NCBI GenBank assembly: GCA_018780265.1
Contig: JADMJV010000017.1
Coordinates: 82,302 to 142,692 of the forward strand
Source of the DNA: a bacterium
GTDB taxonomy: Bacteria; Vulcanimicrobiota; Xenobia; Xenobiales; JADMJV01
DNA length: 60,391 nt
Direction of reading: 5' to 3'
This document shows, piece by piece, positions 1 through 7,731 of this stretch. The position numbers and the translations under genes were made by a program. How positions within the stretch are numbered: position 1 is the first letter of the stretch; each line of letters begins with the position of its first letter. Under the pieces are notes generated by a model. That model did no database searches and had not been told where the DNA came from. It saw only the letters and a program-made list of their open reading frames with translations.

Positions 1-187
1 GGGCCAGGACAGCCGCGGGGGCGGAGGTGTCCTGGCCGTGGGGTGTCCTTTGTCCGGCCCTGAGGCCAGGACGGCCGCGGGGGCGGAGGTGTCCTGGCCG
101 TGGGGTGTCCTTTGTCCTGCCCTGGGGCCAGGACAGCCGCGGGGGCGGAGGTGTCCTGGCCGTGGGGTGTCCTTTGTCCATTCTCCA
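1..187. repeat. Three 62-bp tandem repeats, cut by the window edge
   Basis: Copies begin at about 2, 64 and 126 and are nearly identical; the third decays after about 180. Each unit contains GGCCAGGAC and, 18 nt later, its exact reverse complement GTCCTGGCC, so each copy can form a hairpin. The period is not a multiple of three, so a reading frame shifts at every copy and the array is unlikely to code. The same GGTGTCCTGGCCG core recurs near 58.8 kb. The array may continue left of the window. Confidence 0.9.
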
Positions 188-408
188 GTTTTGGGGATCT
201 TCTCACCCATGAAGCCAATCGAATTGGAGACACCCAGACGTGGCCCGGGGAGACCCAAGGGGTGCGCAGGCCCGTCGGAGGAAACGATTCACTACCCAAG
301 CGTCTGCGATGTTGATCTGACAAGGTTCGGAAAAGTCCCCGCTGGGCTGAGGAACCGTCTGGGCTCAGCTTTCGCCAAGGCTATGTCTGATCTGAAGTCT
401 TCGCGGCT

Positions 409-789
409 TTGCAAGGATTCTACGTCGGCGGTGGTCGTGATTTGATACCCTTCCTTTGTGGCCTGCTTCCACCCATGGTCTTTGCCCTCGGTAGAGCCAT
501 CATGACCGAGCTTTTGACGGAAGAGCGCGGCCATTTAGGTCAAGAAATTGGCTGCAGTTGTGAAGGCTGCTCGGGGAGATTGAGTTATCAAGGCGACGTA
601 CCCAAAATTATCAAGACAAAGATGGGCGAAATCACCGGCTACTATTTGGGGGTTTGCCACCATTCGATATGCCCCCTGGACGTTTCTCATTCTGCCCTGC
701 CCGATTTGACGGAACTCATCACGACGATGACCACCAGCGTGTCTTTCCCAGAGGCGGTTGCGCAAAGGCGGTGGTTATCGGCCGCCTGA
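409..789 (+). pseudogene. Remnant of an ISKra4-like transposase (N-terminal part)
   Basis: From about 502 the frame reads a Cys-rich segment, GCSCEGCSGRLSYQG, then a K-I-I-K-T-x-x-G-E-I stretch, then YYLGVCHHSICPLD. This order (zinc-ribbon Cys pair, short beta segment, YYxCxxC and PLD) is the pattern I know from the N-terminal half of ISKra4-type transposases, which also have a following SFxEA segment, seen here as SFPEA. The frame stops at 789, with no DDE catalytic core downstream, so it cannot encode an active enzyme. Another short frame at 209-445 may be an out-of-frame upstream part. Family assignment is from pattern memory only. No terminal inverted repeats were found. Confidence 0.5.
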
Positions 790-834
790 TTTTCACCCAT
801 GAACAGGAGCAGGACTCCAGGTCCCGGATCTAGA

Positions 835-863
835 TTGACGTAAGTATGTTTTGTTCGTATGCT
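835..863 (+). promoter_or_regulatory. Sigma70-type promoter of vapBC
   Basis: TTGACG (835-840), a 17-bp spacer and TATGCT (858-863). The expected start of transcription, about 7 nt after the -10 box, falls on or within a base or two of the ATG at 871, so the message would be leaderless or nearly so. No Shine-Dalgarno sequence precedes the ATG, which fits. Confidence 0.45.
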
Positions 864-870
864 TATATGG

Positions 871-1110
871 ATGAGAACAACAATCAACCTGCCGGATCCA
901 CTCTACCGGGAGCTCAAGAGATTTGCGGCAGAACACGGTAAGACTGTAACGGATGTCATTCAGGATGCGGTTAGCGAGACTCTGCTCAGGCAATCTCAGC
1001 GCTCTATGGGAGAACGTTTGGTCTTGCCGACTTTCAAAGGCAATGGGATGTTGCCTGGCGTTGACCTCAGTGACAACGCCGGGCTGAGGGATTTAATGGA
1101 TGGCCTGTGA
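871..1110 (+). CDS. VapB-like ribbon-helix-helix antitoxin
   Basis: Predicted antitoxin of a type II toxin-antitoxin pair: it should bind the downstream PIN-domain toxin and repress their shared promoter. The start MRTTINLPDPLYRELK is the typical beta-strand plus first helix of RHH/MetJ-Arc proteins, where the strand contacts DNA. The rest (79 aa in all) would be the toxin-binding tail. I chose the ATG at 871 rather than one at 859 because the RHH strand should start immediately and because the promoter places the transcript start here. The stop overlaps the toxin GTG by 4 nt (GTGA), implying translational coupling. Confidence 0.8.
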   Translation: MRTTINLPDPLYRELKRFAAEHGKTVTDVIQDAVSETLLRQSQRSMGERLVLPTFKGNGMLPGVDLSDNAGLRDLMDGL

Positions 1111-1538
1111 TACTGCCTGACGTGAACGTGCTGGTTTACGCGTTTCGTGAAGATAGTCCCGACCATGAAAAATTTCGCAATTGGTTACAGCAGTGCTTGG
1201 ATAGCAGCGAAACCCTGGCGCTTACTGATTTTGCGCTGAGTGGCTTTTTGCGGATAGTGACTCATCCCAAAGTTTTCCACCCAGCCACTCCCTGGGAGCG
1301 TGCCCGTCATTTCGTGGAGTCCTTGCGGCAAGCGCGAATGTGCATCCGGGTGGGGCCCGGTGATTTTCATTGGGACATTTTCCTGGGCCTGTGCGCGCAC
1401 GTCAACGCGAGAGGGAATACAATTCCCGACGCCTTCCTGGCGGCGATTGCCATCGAAAGGGGCTGCCGACTCTATTCGGCGGACCACGGATTTTCTCGCT
1501 TTCCCGGTCTCAGTTGGGCTCATCCTCTGAGACCGTGA
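1107..1538 (+). CDS. VapC-family PIN-domain ribonuclease toxin
   Basis: A 143-aa PIN-domain protein, predicted Mg2+-dependent endoribonuclease that inhibits translation until neutralised by the upstream RHH protein. Acidic PIN residues are visible: D5 in LPDVNVLVYA, D108 in TIPDAFLAA and D126 in YSADHGF. The central segment ALSGFLRIVTHPKVF is typical of a VapC subfamily in which the mid-protein acidic residue is displaced. The start is GTG, overlapping the antitoxin stop. The pair lies beside a transposase remnant and 62-bp repeats, as is common for mobile TA modules. The RNA target cannot be read from sequence. Confidence 0.85.
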   Translation: MILPDVNVLVYAFREDSPDHEKFRNWLQQCLDSSETLALTDFALSGFLRIVTHPKVFHPATPWERARHFVESLRQARMCIRVGPGDFHWDIFLGLCAHVNARGNTIPDAFLAAIAIERGCRLYSADHGFSRFPGLSWAHPLRP

Positions 1539-1621
1539 TCAGGCCGGGGAGTAGCCTCAGACCGTGAAGTCCCCCGCCAGCGACATCGGTTGTTCCGAGG
1601 GCAGGACTGGGCCCCAGCCAA

Positions 1622-2092
1622 CTAGCTCAGGTCGTGGGCCTCGATGCGCACAACCATCAAGGAGCATCGCGCGTTGTGCAGGACCCGCTCGGCCACGCTC
1701 CCATAGATCCAGCGCAGCAAACCAGTGCGACCGTGAGAGGACATGACCACCAGGTCGACGGCCTCGCTCTCGGCCAGTTCCACGATCTGGGTGGCAGCGT
1801 CTCCTGAACGAACCACCGTCTCCACCTCCAGGCCCTTGTGCCGCAATGGACCCGCCAGACCCTCGAGGTAGCCGATCATCGCCGCATCGATTTTGGCCTG
1901 CTGCAGGCCGATCTCATGGGTCAAGGCCATGCTCAACTCAGGCAATCCCAGAGCTTCGGGCGCAATCACTCCACCCACTCGGAGCAACAAAAGTCGCGCT
2001 TTGAGGGGCGCGGCCAGCCTTTCAGCGTGCTCCAGGGCCTTCAGGGAGAGCGGTGACCCATCCAGCGGCACCAAAATATTCTCAATCTTCAT
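1622..2092 (-). CDS. Universal stress protein, UspA family
   Basis: A single-domain 156-aa Usp protein. The N-terminal ILVPLDGSPLS is the classic first strand and loop. Near the C-terminus S118-S-H-G121 followed by nine residues and G131-S132 matches the ATP-binding G-2x-G-9x-G(S/T) motif except that the first glycine is serine, so ATP binding is likely but not certain. Usp proteins are cytoplasmic dimers induced under stress and growth arrest; the client here is unknown. It stands alone, convergent with vapBC. An AAGG element lies just before the ATG. Confidence 0.88.
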   Translation of the reverse strand: MKIENILVPLDGSPLSLKALEHAERLAAPLKARLLLLRVGGVIAPEALGLPELSMALTHEIGLQQAKIDAAMIGYLEGLAGPLRHKGLEVETVVRSGDAATQIVELAESEAVDLVVMSSHGRTGLLRWIYGSVAERVLHNARCSLMVVRIEAHDLS

Positions 2093-2164
2093 AGCCTTGG
2101 CCGTTCGGCGAAAGCCGCCCCCGCCCCCTCTTTTACGCCCAGGGGAGGCGGCAGCCCCCCTAAC

Positions 2165-2698
2165 ATGCGTTCCCGCTCCTCGGCCGTAGAATGGCCATCA
2201 GGCGCCCGCGGGCGCCCTAACCTCGAGGTGGGCAAAGCCCCCTACAGCAGCGTGGGCCTGTTGGTGAATGGCCAGACAGGAACTGCCACGACCGCCTGGT
2301 TGGTGGCTCCTGATATCATTCTGACGGCGGGCCACTGCCTGTGTCGCCCCGGACCCGCACCTTTCACTTTGCCTCGCAATATTCGCGGGCTCAAGGGGGT
2401 TGGTGGAGCCGAGTCATCGCGGCCGCCACCTTGTGGCGCCTTCGGTGGCGCCCAGTTGTGGCAGGCCCGCAGCCAGGATCTGCGCTGCAATAGGCTAGGA
2501 GCCCAACTCTCCGCCCACATGAGCGAAGGCTGTAGCGGCTGGCCCATTACCACATCCTCATCTCGGGCGGCGTCTCATTCCCTGATGGCATGGGATTCTT
2601 GGAGCAGTCCTCGACACGGCTCCGTCGGAAGCCCCGTGCGGCCCGCAACGGCCCCAGACACGGGTCGCTGGAATAGCGGTCGCACGCAACAGGCTTGA
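2165..2698 (+). pseudogene. Degenerate trypsin-like (V8/S1B type) serine protease
   Basis: The first part reads PYSSVGLLVNG, then a few residues later AWLVAPDIILTAGHCL, the conserved strand and catalytic-His loop of chymotrypsin-fold proteases of the glutamyl-endopeptidase type. After about residue 65 the sequence loses resemblance. No catalytic-Asp segment is visible, and the serine loop survives only as a corrupted GCSGWPI in place of G-x-S-G-G-P. No signal peptide precedes the domain. I infer a protease gene broken by frameshifts or deletion. The stretch 2093-2726 holds nothing else I can support. Confidence 0.5.
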
Positions 2699-2726
2699 AG
2701 GATGTGACGTTGAATCTTGCCCACCG

Positions 2727-3911
2727 ATGCATTTGGAAACACTGTGGTTGCTGTATTTGCGGGAGTTGCGCAGCACACTGCGCGAGCGCAATGTGCTGCT
2801 CTACGTGGTAGTGGTCCCCCTGCTGCTCTACCCATTTTTACTCTGGCTGGCCATGTCGGCGGCCAGCGTACTGAGCGCCGAGGAAGAGCGCAGCCCGGTG
2901 CGCGTGGTCATCACCCCCGCCGAGCCAGCTTTGAGCCGGGCCATCTCCAAATATAGGATAACCGTGGTGCATAGTCCCAATCCCGAATCAGACTTGCGCA
3001 ACGGAGTGATCGACGCACTGATCCGGGTGGAGAACAGTCGTGAGGTGCGGGTCGTTTACGATGGCCGCTACCGCCAGGGCCAGCGGGCCCAACAGCGATT
3101 GCGCCCCCTGATCACGCGCTATCGCGATGTGCGACTCGAGCAAATAGCCCTCAAAGGGGGCGTGACTCTGTCCGAACTTCACCCCCTGTACGTGGACAGT
3201 CGCGATGAAGGCAGTTCTGGAGACCTTGGCAGGCTGGTCTTGGGCACCTTTCTACCTCTCACTCTGCTGGTGGTGCTGAGCCTGGGCGGGCTCTATCCGG
3301 CCGTGGAAACCGTAGCCGGTGAACACGAAAGGCAAACCCTGGACACAACCATGGGGCTGTCGGTGGCCCGCTGGCAAATCGTCGTTTCCAAGTATGCCCT
3401 GGTGGTCACTCTGTGTTGCCTGTCGGGATTTTGCAATCTGTTCGCAGTGACAGTCTCTCTCCGATCCATTCTGCAACCGATGTCGGCCACGCTGGCCGCA
3501 CAAATCACCTGGGGCTGGTCCTTCTACACGGTTGCTGTAATTGCCACGGGCATCGTGGCCATGAGTATGCTGGTGGCCGCAGTCACCATGCTTTTCACGG
3601 CCCACGCCAAGAGTTTTCGCCAGGGTCAAGCGGCCACCACGCCATTGTTCATGTCGATCTTGATCCCGGCCGGAGCCCTGGTAGATCGCTCGCTGGCTCT
3701 GGATTCCCGTACTTGCTGGCTACCGGTCATCAATGTGGCCCTGCTTTGGCGCGACGCTGTCACCAACAAGGTATCGCCTTACCTGGCCCTGGGCACGTTG
3801 GCTTTCTCCCTTTGTTGGGTCTTGCTGGCCTTGATTTTGCTCACCTGGAGATTGCAGCGCCAAGGCAGGGCGCTGGGATTGCTGGACGGAATGAGAAAAT
3901 TCAAGAAATGA
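2727..3911 (+). CDS. ABC-2 type transporter permease (NatB-like)
   Basis: A 394-aa membrane subunit of an ABC exporter. Architecture: a first transmembrane helix at about residues 20-45, an extracytoplasmic domain of some 130 residues, then five or so helices between about 170 and 380. It includes a GEHERQTLDTT segment after the second helix, a hallmark of NatB-type ABC-2 permeases, where a Glu/Arg-rich loop contacts the ATPase. It overlaps the following ATPase gene by 4 nt (ATGA) and heads a three-gene transporter set. NatAB systems export Na+ or other cations in Bacillus; the substrate here cannot be deduced. Confidence 0.85.
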   Translation: MHLETLWLLYLRELRSTLRERNVLLYVVVVPLLLYPFLLWLAMSAASVLSAEEERSPVRVVITPAEPALSRAISKYRITVVHSPNPESDLRNGVIDALIRVENSREVRVVYDGRYRQGQRAQQRLRPLITRYRDVRLEQIALKGGVTLSELHPLYVDSRDEGSSGDLGRLVLGTFLPLTLLVVLSLGGLYPAVETVAGEHERQTLDTTMGLSVARWQIVVSKYALVVTLCCLSGFCNLFAVTVSLRSILQPMSATLAAQITWGWSFYTVAVIATGIVAMSMLVAAVTMLFTAHAKSFRQGQAATTPLFMSILIPAGALVDRSLALDSRTCWLPVINVALLWRDAVTNKVSPYLALGTLAFSLCWVLLALILLTWRLQRQGRALGLLDGMRKFKK

Positions 3912-4657
3912 CGATTCCCGTCCGCGTAGAGGGGCTGCGCAAAGTTTACCAGGATGAAGGGCGCGGTCCACTCGAGGCGGTGCGTGGTATTTCCTTTGAA
4001 TGCGCGAGGGGCGAGATTTTCGGATTGCTGGGCGCCAACGGCGCCGGCAAAACCACTACCCTCAAAATGCTGGCCACTCTGCTCCCACCCACTTCTGGAT
4101 TTGCCTATATAATGGACTTCGAAGTTCGCCAGGATGCCCACCAGGTCCGACAAAAGTTGGGATTTTACTCCTCTTCCACCGGCCTCTATCCGAGGTTGAC
4201 CGTGATGGAGACTCTTGAATTTTTTGCGCGTGTCAACGGCTACCCTAAAGCCCGGGTTTCCCAACGTGTGCTGGAACTGGTCGAGCAGTTTCATCTTGAC
4301 GAGTATCGGCACGCGCGCGTTGAAAAACTCTCATCGGGCATGAAACAAAAGGTATCTATCGCGCGCACCATCGCACACGATCCGCCGGTCCTCATCTTCG
4401 ATGAACCTACCGTAGGCCTGGATGTATTGGCCGCCCAGGACTTTCAAAAAAGCCTTCAACACCTGCGCCAACAGGGCAAGTCAATCATCCTCTCCACTCA
4501 CATCATGAGTGAAGCCGAAAAGCTCTGTGACCGAATTGCCATCGTCGATCGCGGCCAAATTCTGGCCTGCGCGACCTTAGACCAACTGCGCGCCGACACC
4601 CAACTTCACTACCTGGAAGACGTATTTATCCACTACGTAGGTCCGCGCGAAGTCTGA
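3908..4657 (+). CDS. ABC transporter ATP-binding protein (NatA-like)
   Basis: A 249-aa cytoplasmic ATPase energising the two flanking permeases. Walker [11 protein letters not shown] begins at residue 42, the signature is LSSGMKQK at about 141, Walker B VLIFDEP has D165 and E166, and the switch histidine follows in [12 protein letters not shown]. The start is the ATG overlapping the upstream stop; upstream in-frame codons run inside the permease gene and are rejected. The gene ends 2 nt before the next GTG. The tight natB-natA-permease/protease order indicates one transcript and one complex. Confidence 0.92.
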   Translation: MTIPVRVEGLRKVYQDEGRGPLEAVRGISFECARGEIFGLLGANGAGKTTTLKMLATLLPPTSGFAYIMDFEVRQDAHQVRQKLGFYSSSTGLYPRLTVMETLEFFARVNGYPKARVSQRVLELVEQFHLDEYRHARVEKLSSGMKQKVSIARTIAHDPPVLIFDEPTVGLDVLAAQDFQKSLQHLRQQGKSIILSTHIMSEAEKLCDRIAIVDRGQILACATLDQLRADTQLHYLEDVFIHYVGPREV

Positions 4658-4659
4658 CC

Positions 4660-6663
4660 GTGTGGATTCTATTTCGCTTCGAACTTCGCCACATTCTGCG
4701 CGACATCACCCAGGTCCTCATCGTGGCTGTGACCATTCCCATGTTGCTAGCCCCTTTCGTAAGCCGCTCCATCCAACACGTAACGCACCAGGCGGAAGAA
4801 GCTCAGAAAAGTACGTTCTTCGTGTCCATCGGAGGGCCCAAGGCCGACCAGCTTCGCAACCTCTTGCCGACCATCGGACGTTTTCGCGAACTTCCCCTGC
4901 ATGGCAGTGCTGACGAGAGCCTCAAAGAGGGCCTCATCGATTGCTATGTTACGGTCGAGGAAAACACCGACCCGGGCACAGGTGTGACTCCTCGACTACC
5001 CGAGACTCCGCTGGTCACGATCCACTATTCGTCCAGCCGAGAACGTTCCTGGCGAGCCCGAGACGCCATTCAAACGGCTTTGATGGAGCACCTCAAAGCC
5101 ATTCGCAACAAATATCTACAGGGACTGGGACAGGATCCGGCCAAACTCTACCGCCTGGAGCCGGTCAACCTGGCCAGTCGACAACAAGAGCACTTGCAAA
5201 CGCTGTCCTCGCTGGTTCCCATCGTGCTGATTTTCGTTTTCTTCGGAACCGGCTCCGTGACAGCTCTGGATGCCATTGCGGGCGAGAGAGAACGCGGCAG
5301 CCTGGCTACCGTACTGGTATCAGCGCTAAGTCGCACCGACATCGCCCTGGCAAAATGGCTGACAGTGGTGGTCGTCAGTCTTTGCTTTGGGATTTTGCAA
5401 TTTATCGGCATATACTTCAGCACCCAAGGAATGGGCGGCAACGGACTGGCCGGTTTGCCCGCTACCGGCTGGCTCGTGCTGACCGTTTTCGGCCTGCTGC
5501 TGTGCTTGCAAGTCTCGGCAATTCTGCTCTGGATTTCGGTCCGCTCCAACAGCTTTAAGCAAGCCCAACTGCTTTATATGCCGGCCCTGCTGGTGACGGC
5601 GGCCATGTCCGCGGTCAGTTGGATGCAGTCTCTGCCAATCGCCTCCGTGGTGGCCTTTGTCCCCATCTCGGGCCTGGCACTGGCTCTGCGCGATGCCCTG
5701 CTCGGCGAATATTCGCCCTGGTTGATGGTATCCGCTGCCGCCAGCCTGGGCTGGACCTATATTACCTTACAATCGGTCGCCGACAGCCTGGAACTCGACG
5801 GCAACGAACGTCCTCATAGCGACGACCCCAAGGAACAGATGCGCGTCCAGTTGGGCCAGGACATCGTTTGGTTCTACGCTTTGGTAGCCGCCGTCATGGT
5901 GGTGCTGCCGGGCAACTTTCCCGTCTTCGCCGGATTGCGCGGCCAGGTCTTGCTAAATCAAGGCATGATGCTATGCGTGCCGCTCCTACTTCTGAAATTT
6001 TATCGTCAACCGGTAGCCCGATCGATAGGTTGGCGTTCGACTTCCCTGCAAAACTGGACGATTTGCCTGCTGGCCGCCCCCTTGCTGCACATTTGCGCCA
6101 ACTCCGTGGCCATCATCAGCAGTTGGCTGCTGCCCATGTCCGAGGACATGGTTCGCCAGATGACCGAATTGCTGCTGCCCGAAAACACCAGCCAGCTAGA
6201 ACTATTTCTGCTCATCGCGGTCTCTCCGGCGATCTGCGAAGAGATTGCCTTCCGTGGCTGCTTTTTGCACGCGCTGCAACGACCGGTGGACCGCGTATTC
6301 CCCAGTTGGCGAACTTGCTTGCTGGTGGGATTGGGCTTTGGGATATTTCATTTTTCTCTGCAAAGGCTGCTCCCCACGGCCGTGATCGGAACCATACTGT
6401 CCTTCGTGGCTCTGCGAACCCAATCGTTGTGGCCCTGTATGCTGCTTCATTTCGTGAACAACGGATTGGCCGTGGGACTCCACTCGCTGCACCTCGATTA
6501 TGCTGAATTCCCAGCCTGGACCTGGATAGCTGCCTGGGCTTTGCTGCTATATCTGTTAAAACGGCTTGGCAACCCTGCAGGCGTTGGGCGCCTGAGTGAG
6601 GAAAGTGAAAGGAACGAATCGATGGTAAAAACCAGGGAGAGAGTATCGCAACCGAGTGAGTAA
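4660..6663 (+). CDS. ABC-2 permease fused to a CPBP intramembrane protease
   Basis: A 667-aa two-part membrane protein. The N-terminal ~390 residues repeat the NatB plan (first helix, external domain, ALDAIAGERERGSL loop, five helices). The C-terminal ~230 residues are a CPBP/Abi (CAAX protease-like) domain with all three motifs: EEIAFR at 527-532, FGIFH with H564, and HFVNN with H597 and N601, the expected catalytic and metal or water-coordinating residues. Such fusions are known in some bacteria; the protease may process a peptide handled by the exporter (inference). The GTG start lies 2 nt after the ATPase stop, and the end overlaps pilT by 8 nt. Confidence 0.88.
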   Translation: MWILFRFELRHILRDITQVLIVAVTIPMLLAPFVSRSIQHVTHQAEEAQKSTFFVSIGGPKADQLRNLLPTIGRFRELPLHGSADESLKEGLIDCYVTVEENTDPGTGVTPRLPETPLVTIHYSSSRERSWRARDAIQTALMEHLKAIRNKYLQGLGQDPAKLYRLEPVNLASRQQEHLQTLSSLVPIVLIFVFFGTGSVTALDAIAGERERGSLATVLVSALSRTDIALAKWLTVVVVSLCFGILQFIGIYFSTQGMGGNGLAGLPATGWLVLTVFGLLLCLQVSAILLWISVRSNSFKQAQLLYMPALLVTAAMSAVSWMQSLPIASVVAFVPISGLALALRDALLGEYSPWLMVSAAASLGWTYITLQSVADSLELDGNERPHSDDPKEQMRVQLGQDIVWFYALVAAVMVVLPGNFPVFAGLRGQVLLNQGMMLCVPLLLLKFYRQPVARSIGWRSTSLQNWTICLLAAPLLHICANSVAIISSWLLPMSEDMVRQMTELLLPENTSQLELFLLIAVSPAICEEIAFRGCFLHALQRPVDRVFPSWRTCLLVGLGFGIFHFSLQRLLPTAVIGTILSFVALRTQSLWPCMLLHFVNNGLAVGLHSLHLDYAEFPAWTWIAAWALLLYLLKRLGNPAGVGRLSEESERNESMVKTRERVSQPSE

Positions 6664-7729
6664 GCACATCGAGGCCTACTTCAAATACATGCATGACCAG
6701 AGCGCCAGCGACCTTCATCTCGCTTCTGGCAATGTGCCGATGATAAGACGCTATGGGGAGATGATCCCGATTGGCGAACAAGTTCTGGCCCCTGGCCAGG
6801 TGGTGACCATGATGAAAGAAGTCATGGTCGTCGACGATATCCGCAAACTGGCTCAGGTCAAAAACATTGACTTCGGCGTCAGTTGGACCGAAGAAGGCCC
6901 CCTCAAAGGCCGCCGCTACCGCGCCAATGCCTATATCCAAAAGAACGGCCCCAATATGTGCTTCCGGGCCATTACGACCAAAATTCCGACTCTAGCCGAT
7001 CTGGGGCTACCAGCCGACCTTGGCAAATTCTGCGAATTTCACCAGGGACTCATCCTGGTCACCGGGGCCACCGGTTCGGGTAAATCGTCCACCATGGCCG
7101 CCCTGATCAACATTATCAACGAGAGCCGCAAGGGCCATATCATCACCATCGAGGACCCCATCGAGTACGTCCACATCAGCAAAAGTTGCCTGATCAACCA
7201 GCGTGAAGTCGGCCGCGACGTGGAATCTTTCCAGTTAGCCCTCAAAGGGGCTCTCCGTGAAGACCCGGACGTGATTCTGGTGGGCGAGTTGCGCGACCTG
7301 GAGACGATTCAACTGGCCGTCACAGCCGCCGAGACGGGCCACGTGGTATTTGGCACACTGCACACCAATTCGGCAGCCAAAACCATCGACCGACTGATCG
7401 ACTCCTTCCCGGCCGAGCAACAGTCCCAGGTCCGCACCATGCTGAGCGAGTCTCTGCGAGGCGTCATCGCCCAGCAACTGATTCCTCGCATCGACGGCAA
7501 AGGCCGTGTGGCAGCTATCGAAGTACTCGTAGGCAACTTGCCGGTAGCCAATCTGATCCGCGAAGGCAAAACCTTCCAACTCCCCATGATGATGCAGATC
7601 GGTCGAGCCCAGGGCATGGTTTTGATGGACGACTATCTGTTGGACCTCCAGAGACAAGGCCTGATCAGCGAGGAAGAAGTTCGCGCCCGCATTGTGAGCA
7701 AGGCCGAGCAGAAGACAGGAGCCAAATAA
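6656..7729 (+). CDS. pilT: PilT-family type IV pilus retraction ATPase
   Basis: A 357-aa hexameric motor ATPase predicted to depolymerise type IV pili for twitching. Visible: the N-terminal PAS-like segment with SDLHLASG, Walker A GATGSGKSS at about 137, the Asp box ITIEDPIEY, Walker B DPDVILVGELRD, the His box ETGHVVFGTLHTN, and VANLIRE matching the AIRNLIRE element specific to retraction motors. The start is GTG (MSKHIEAYFKYM) overlapping the previous stop; no strong SD is seen, so coupling is likely. It is followed after 2 nt by a second PilT-like gene. Confidence 0.92.
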   Translation: MSKHIEAYFKYMHDQSASDLHLASGNVPMIRRYGEMIPIGEQVLAPGQVVTMMKEVMVVDDIRKLAQVKNIDFGVSWTEEGPLKGRRYRANAYIQKNGPNMCFRAITTKIPTLADLGLPADLGKFCEFHQGLILVTGATGSGKSSTMAALINIINESRKGHIITIEDPIEYVHISKSCLINQREVGRDVESFQLALKGALREDPDVILVGELRDLETIQLAVTAAETGHVVFGTLHTNSAAKTIDRLIDSFPAEQQSQVRTMLSESLRGVIAQQLIPRIDGKGRVAAIEVLVGNLPVANLIREGKTFQLPMMMQIGRAQGMVLMDDYLLDLQRQGLISEEEVRARIVSKAEQKTGAK

Positions 7730-7731
7730 CC

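Noticed and set aside
1..187. CRISPR array
   Set aside because: Units are contiguous 62-bp tandem copies with no unique spacers and no cas genes nearby.
38..445. Open frames through the 62-bp repeats
   Set aside because: The repeat period shifts frame at each copy and the products are low-complexity artefacts in all frames.
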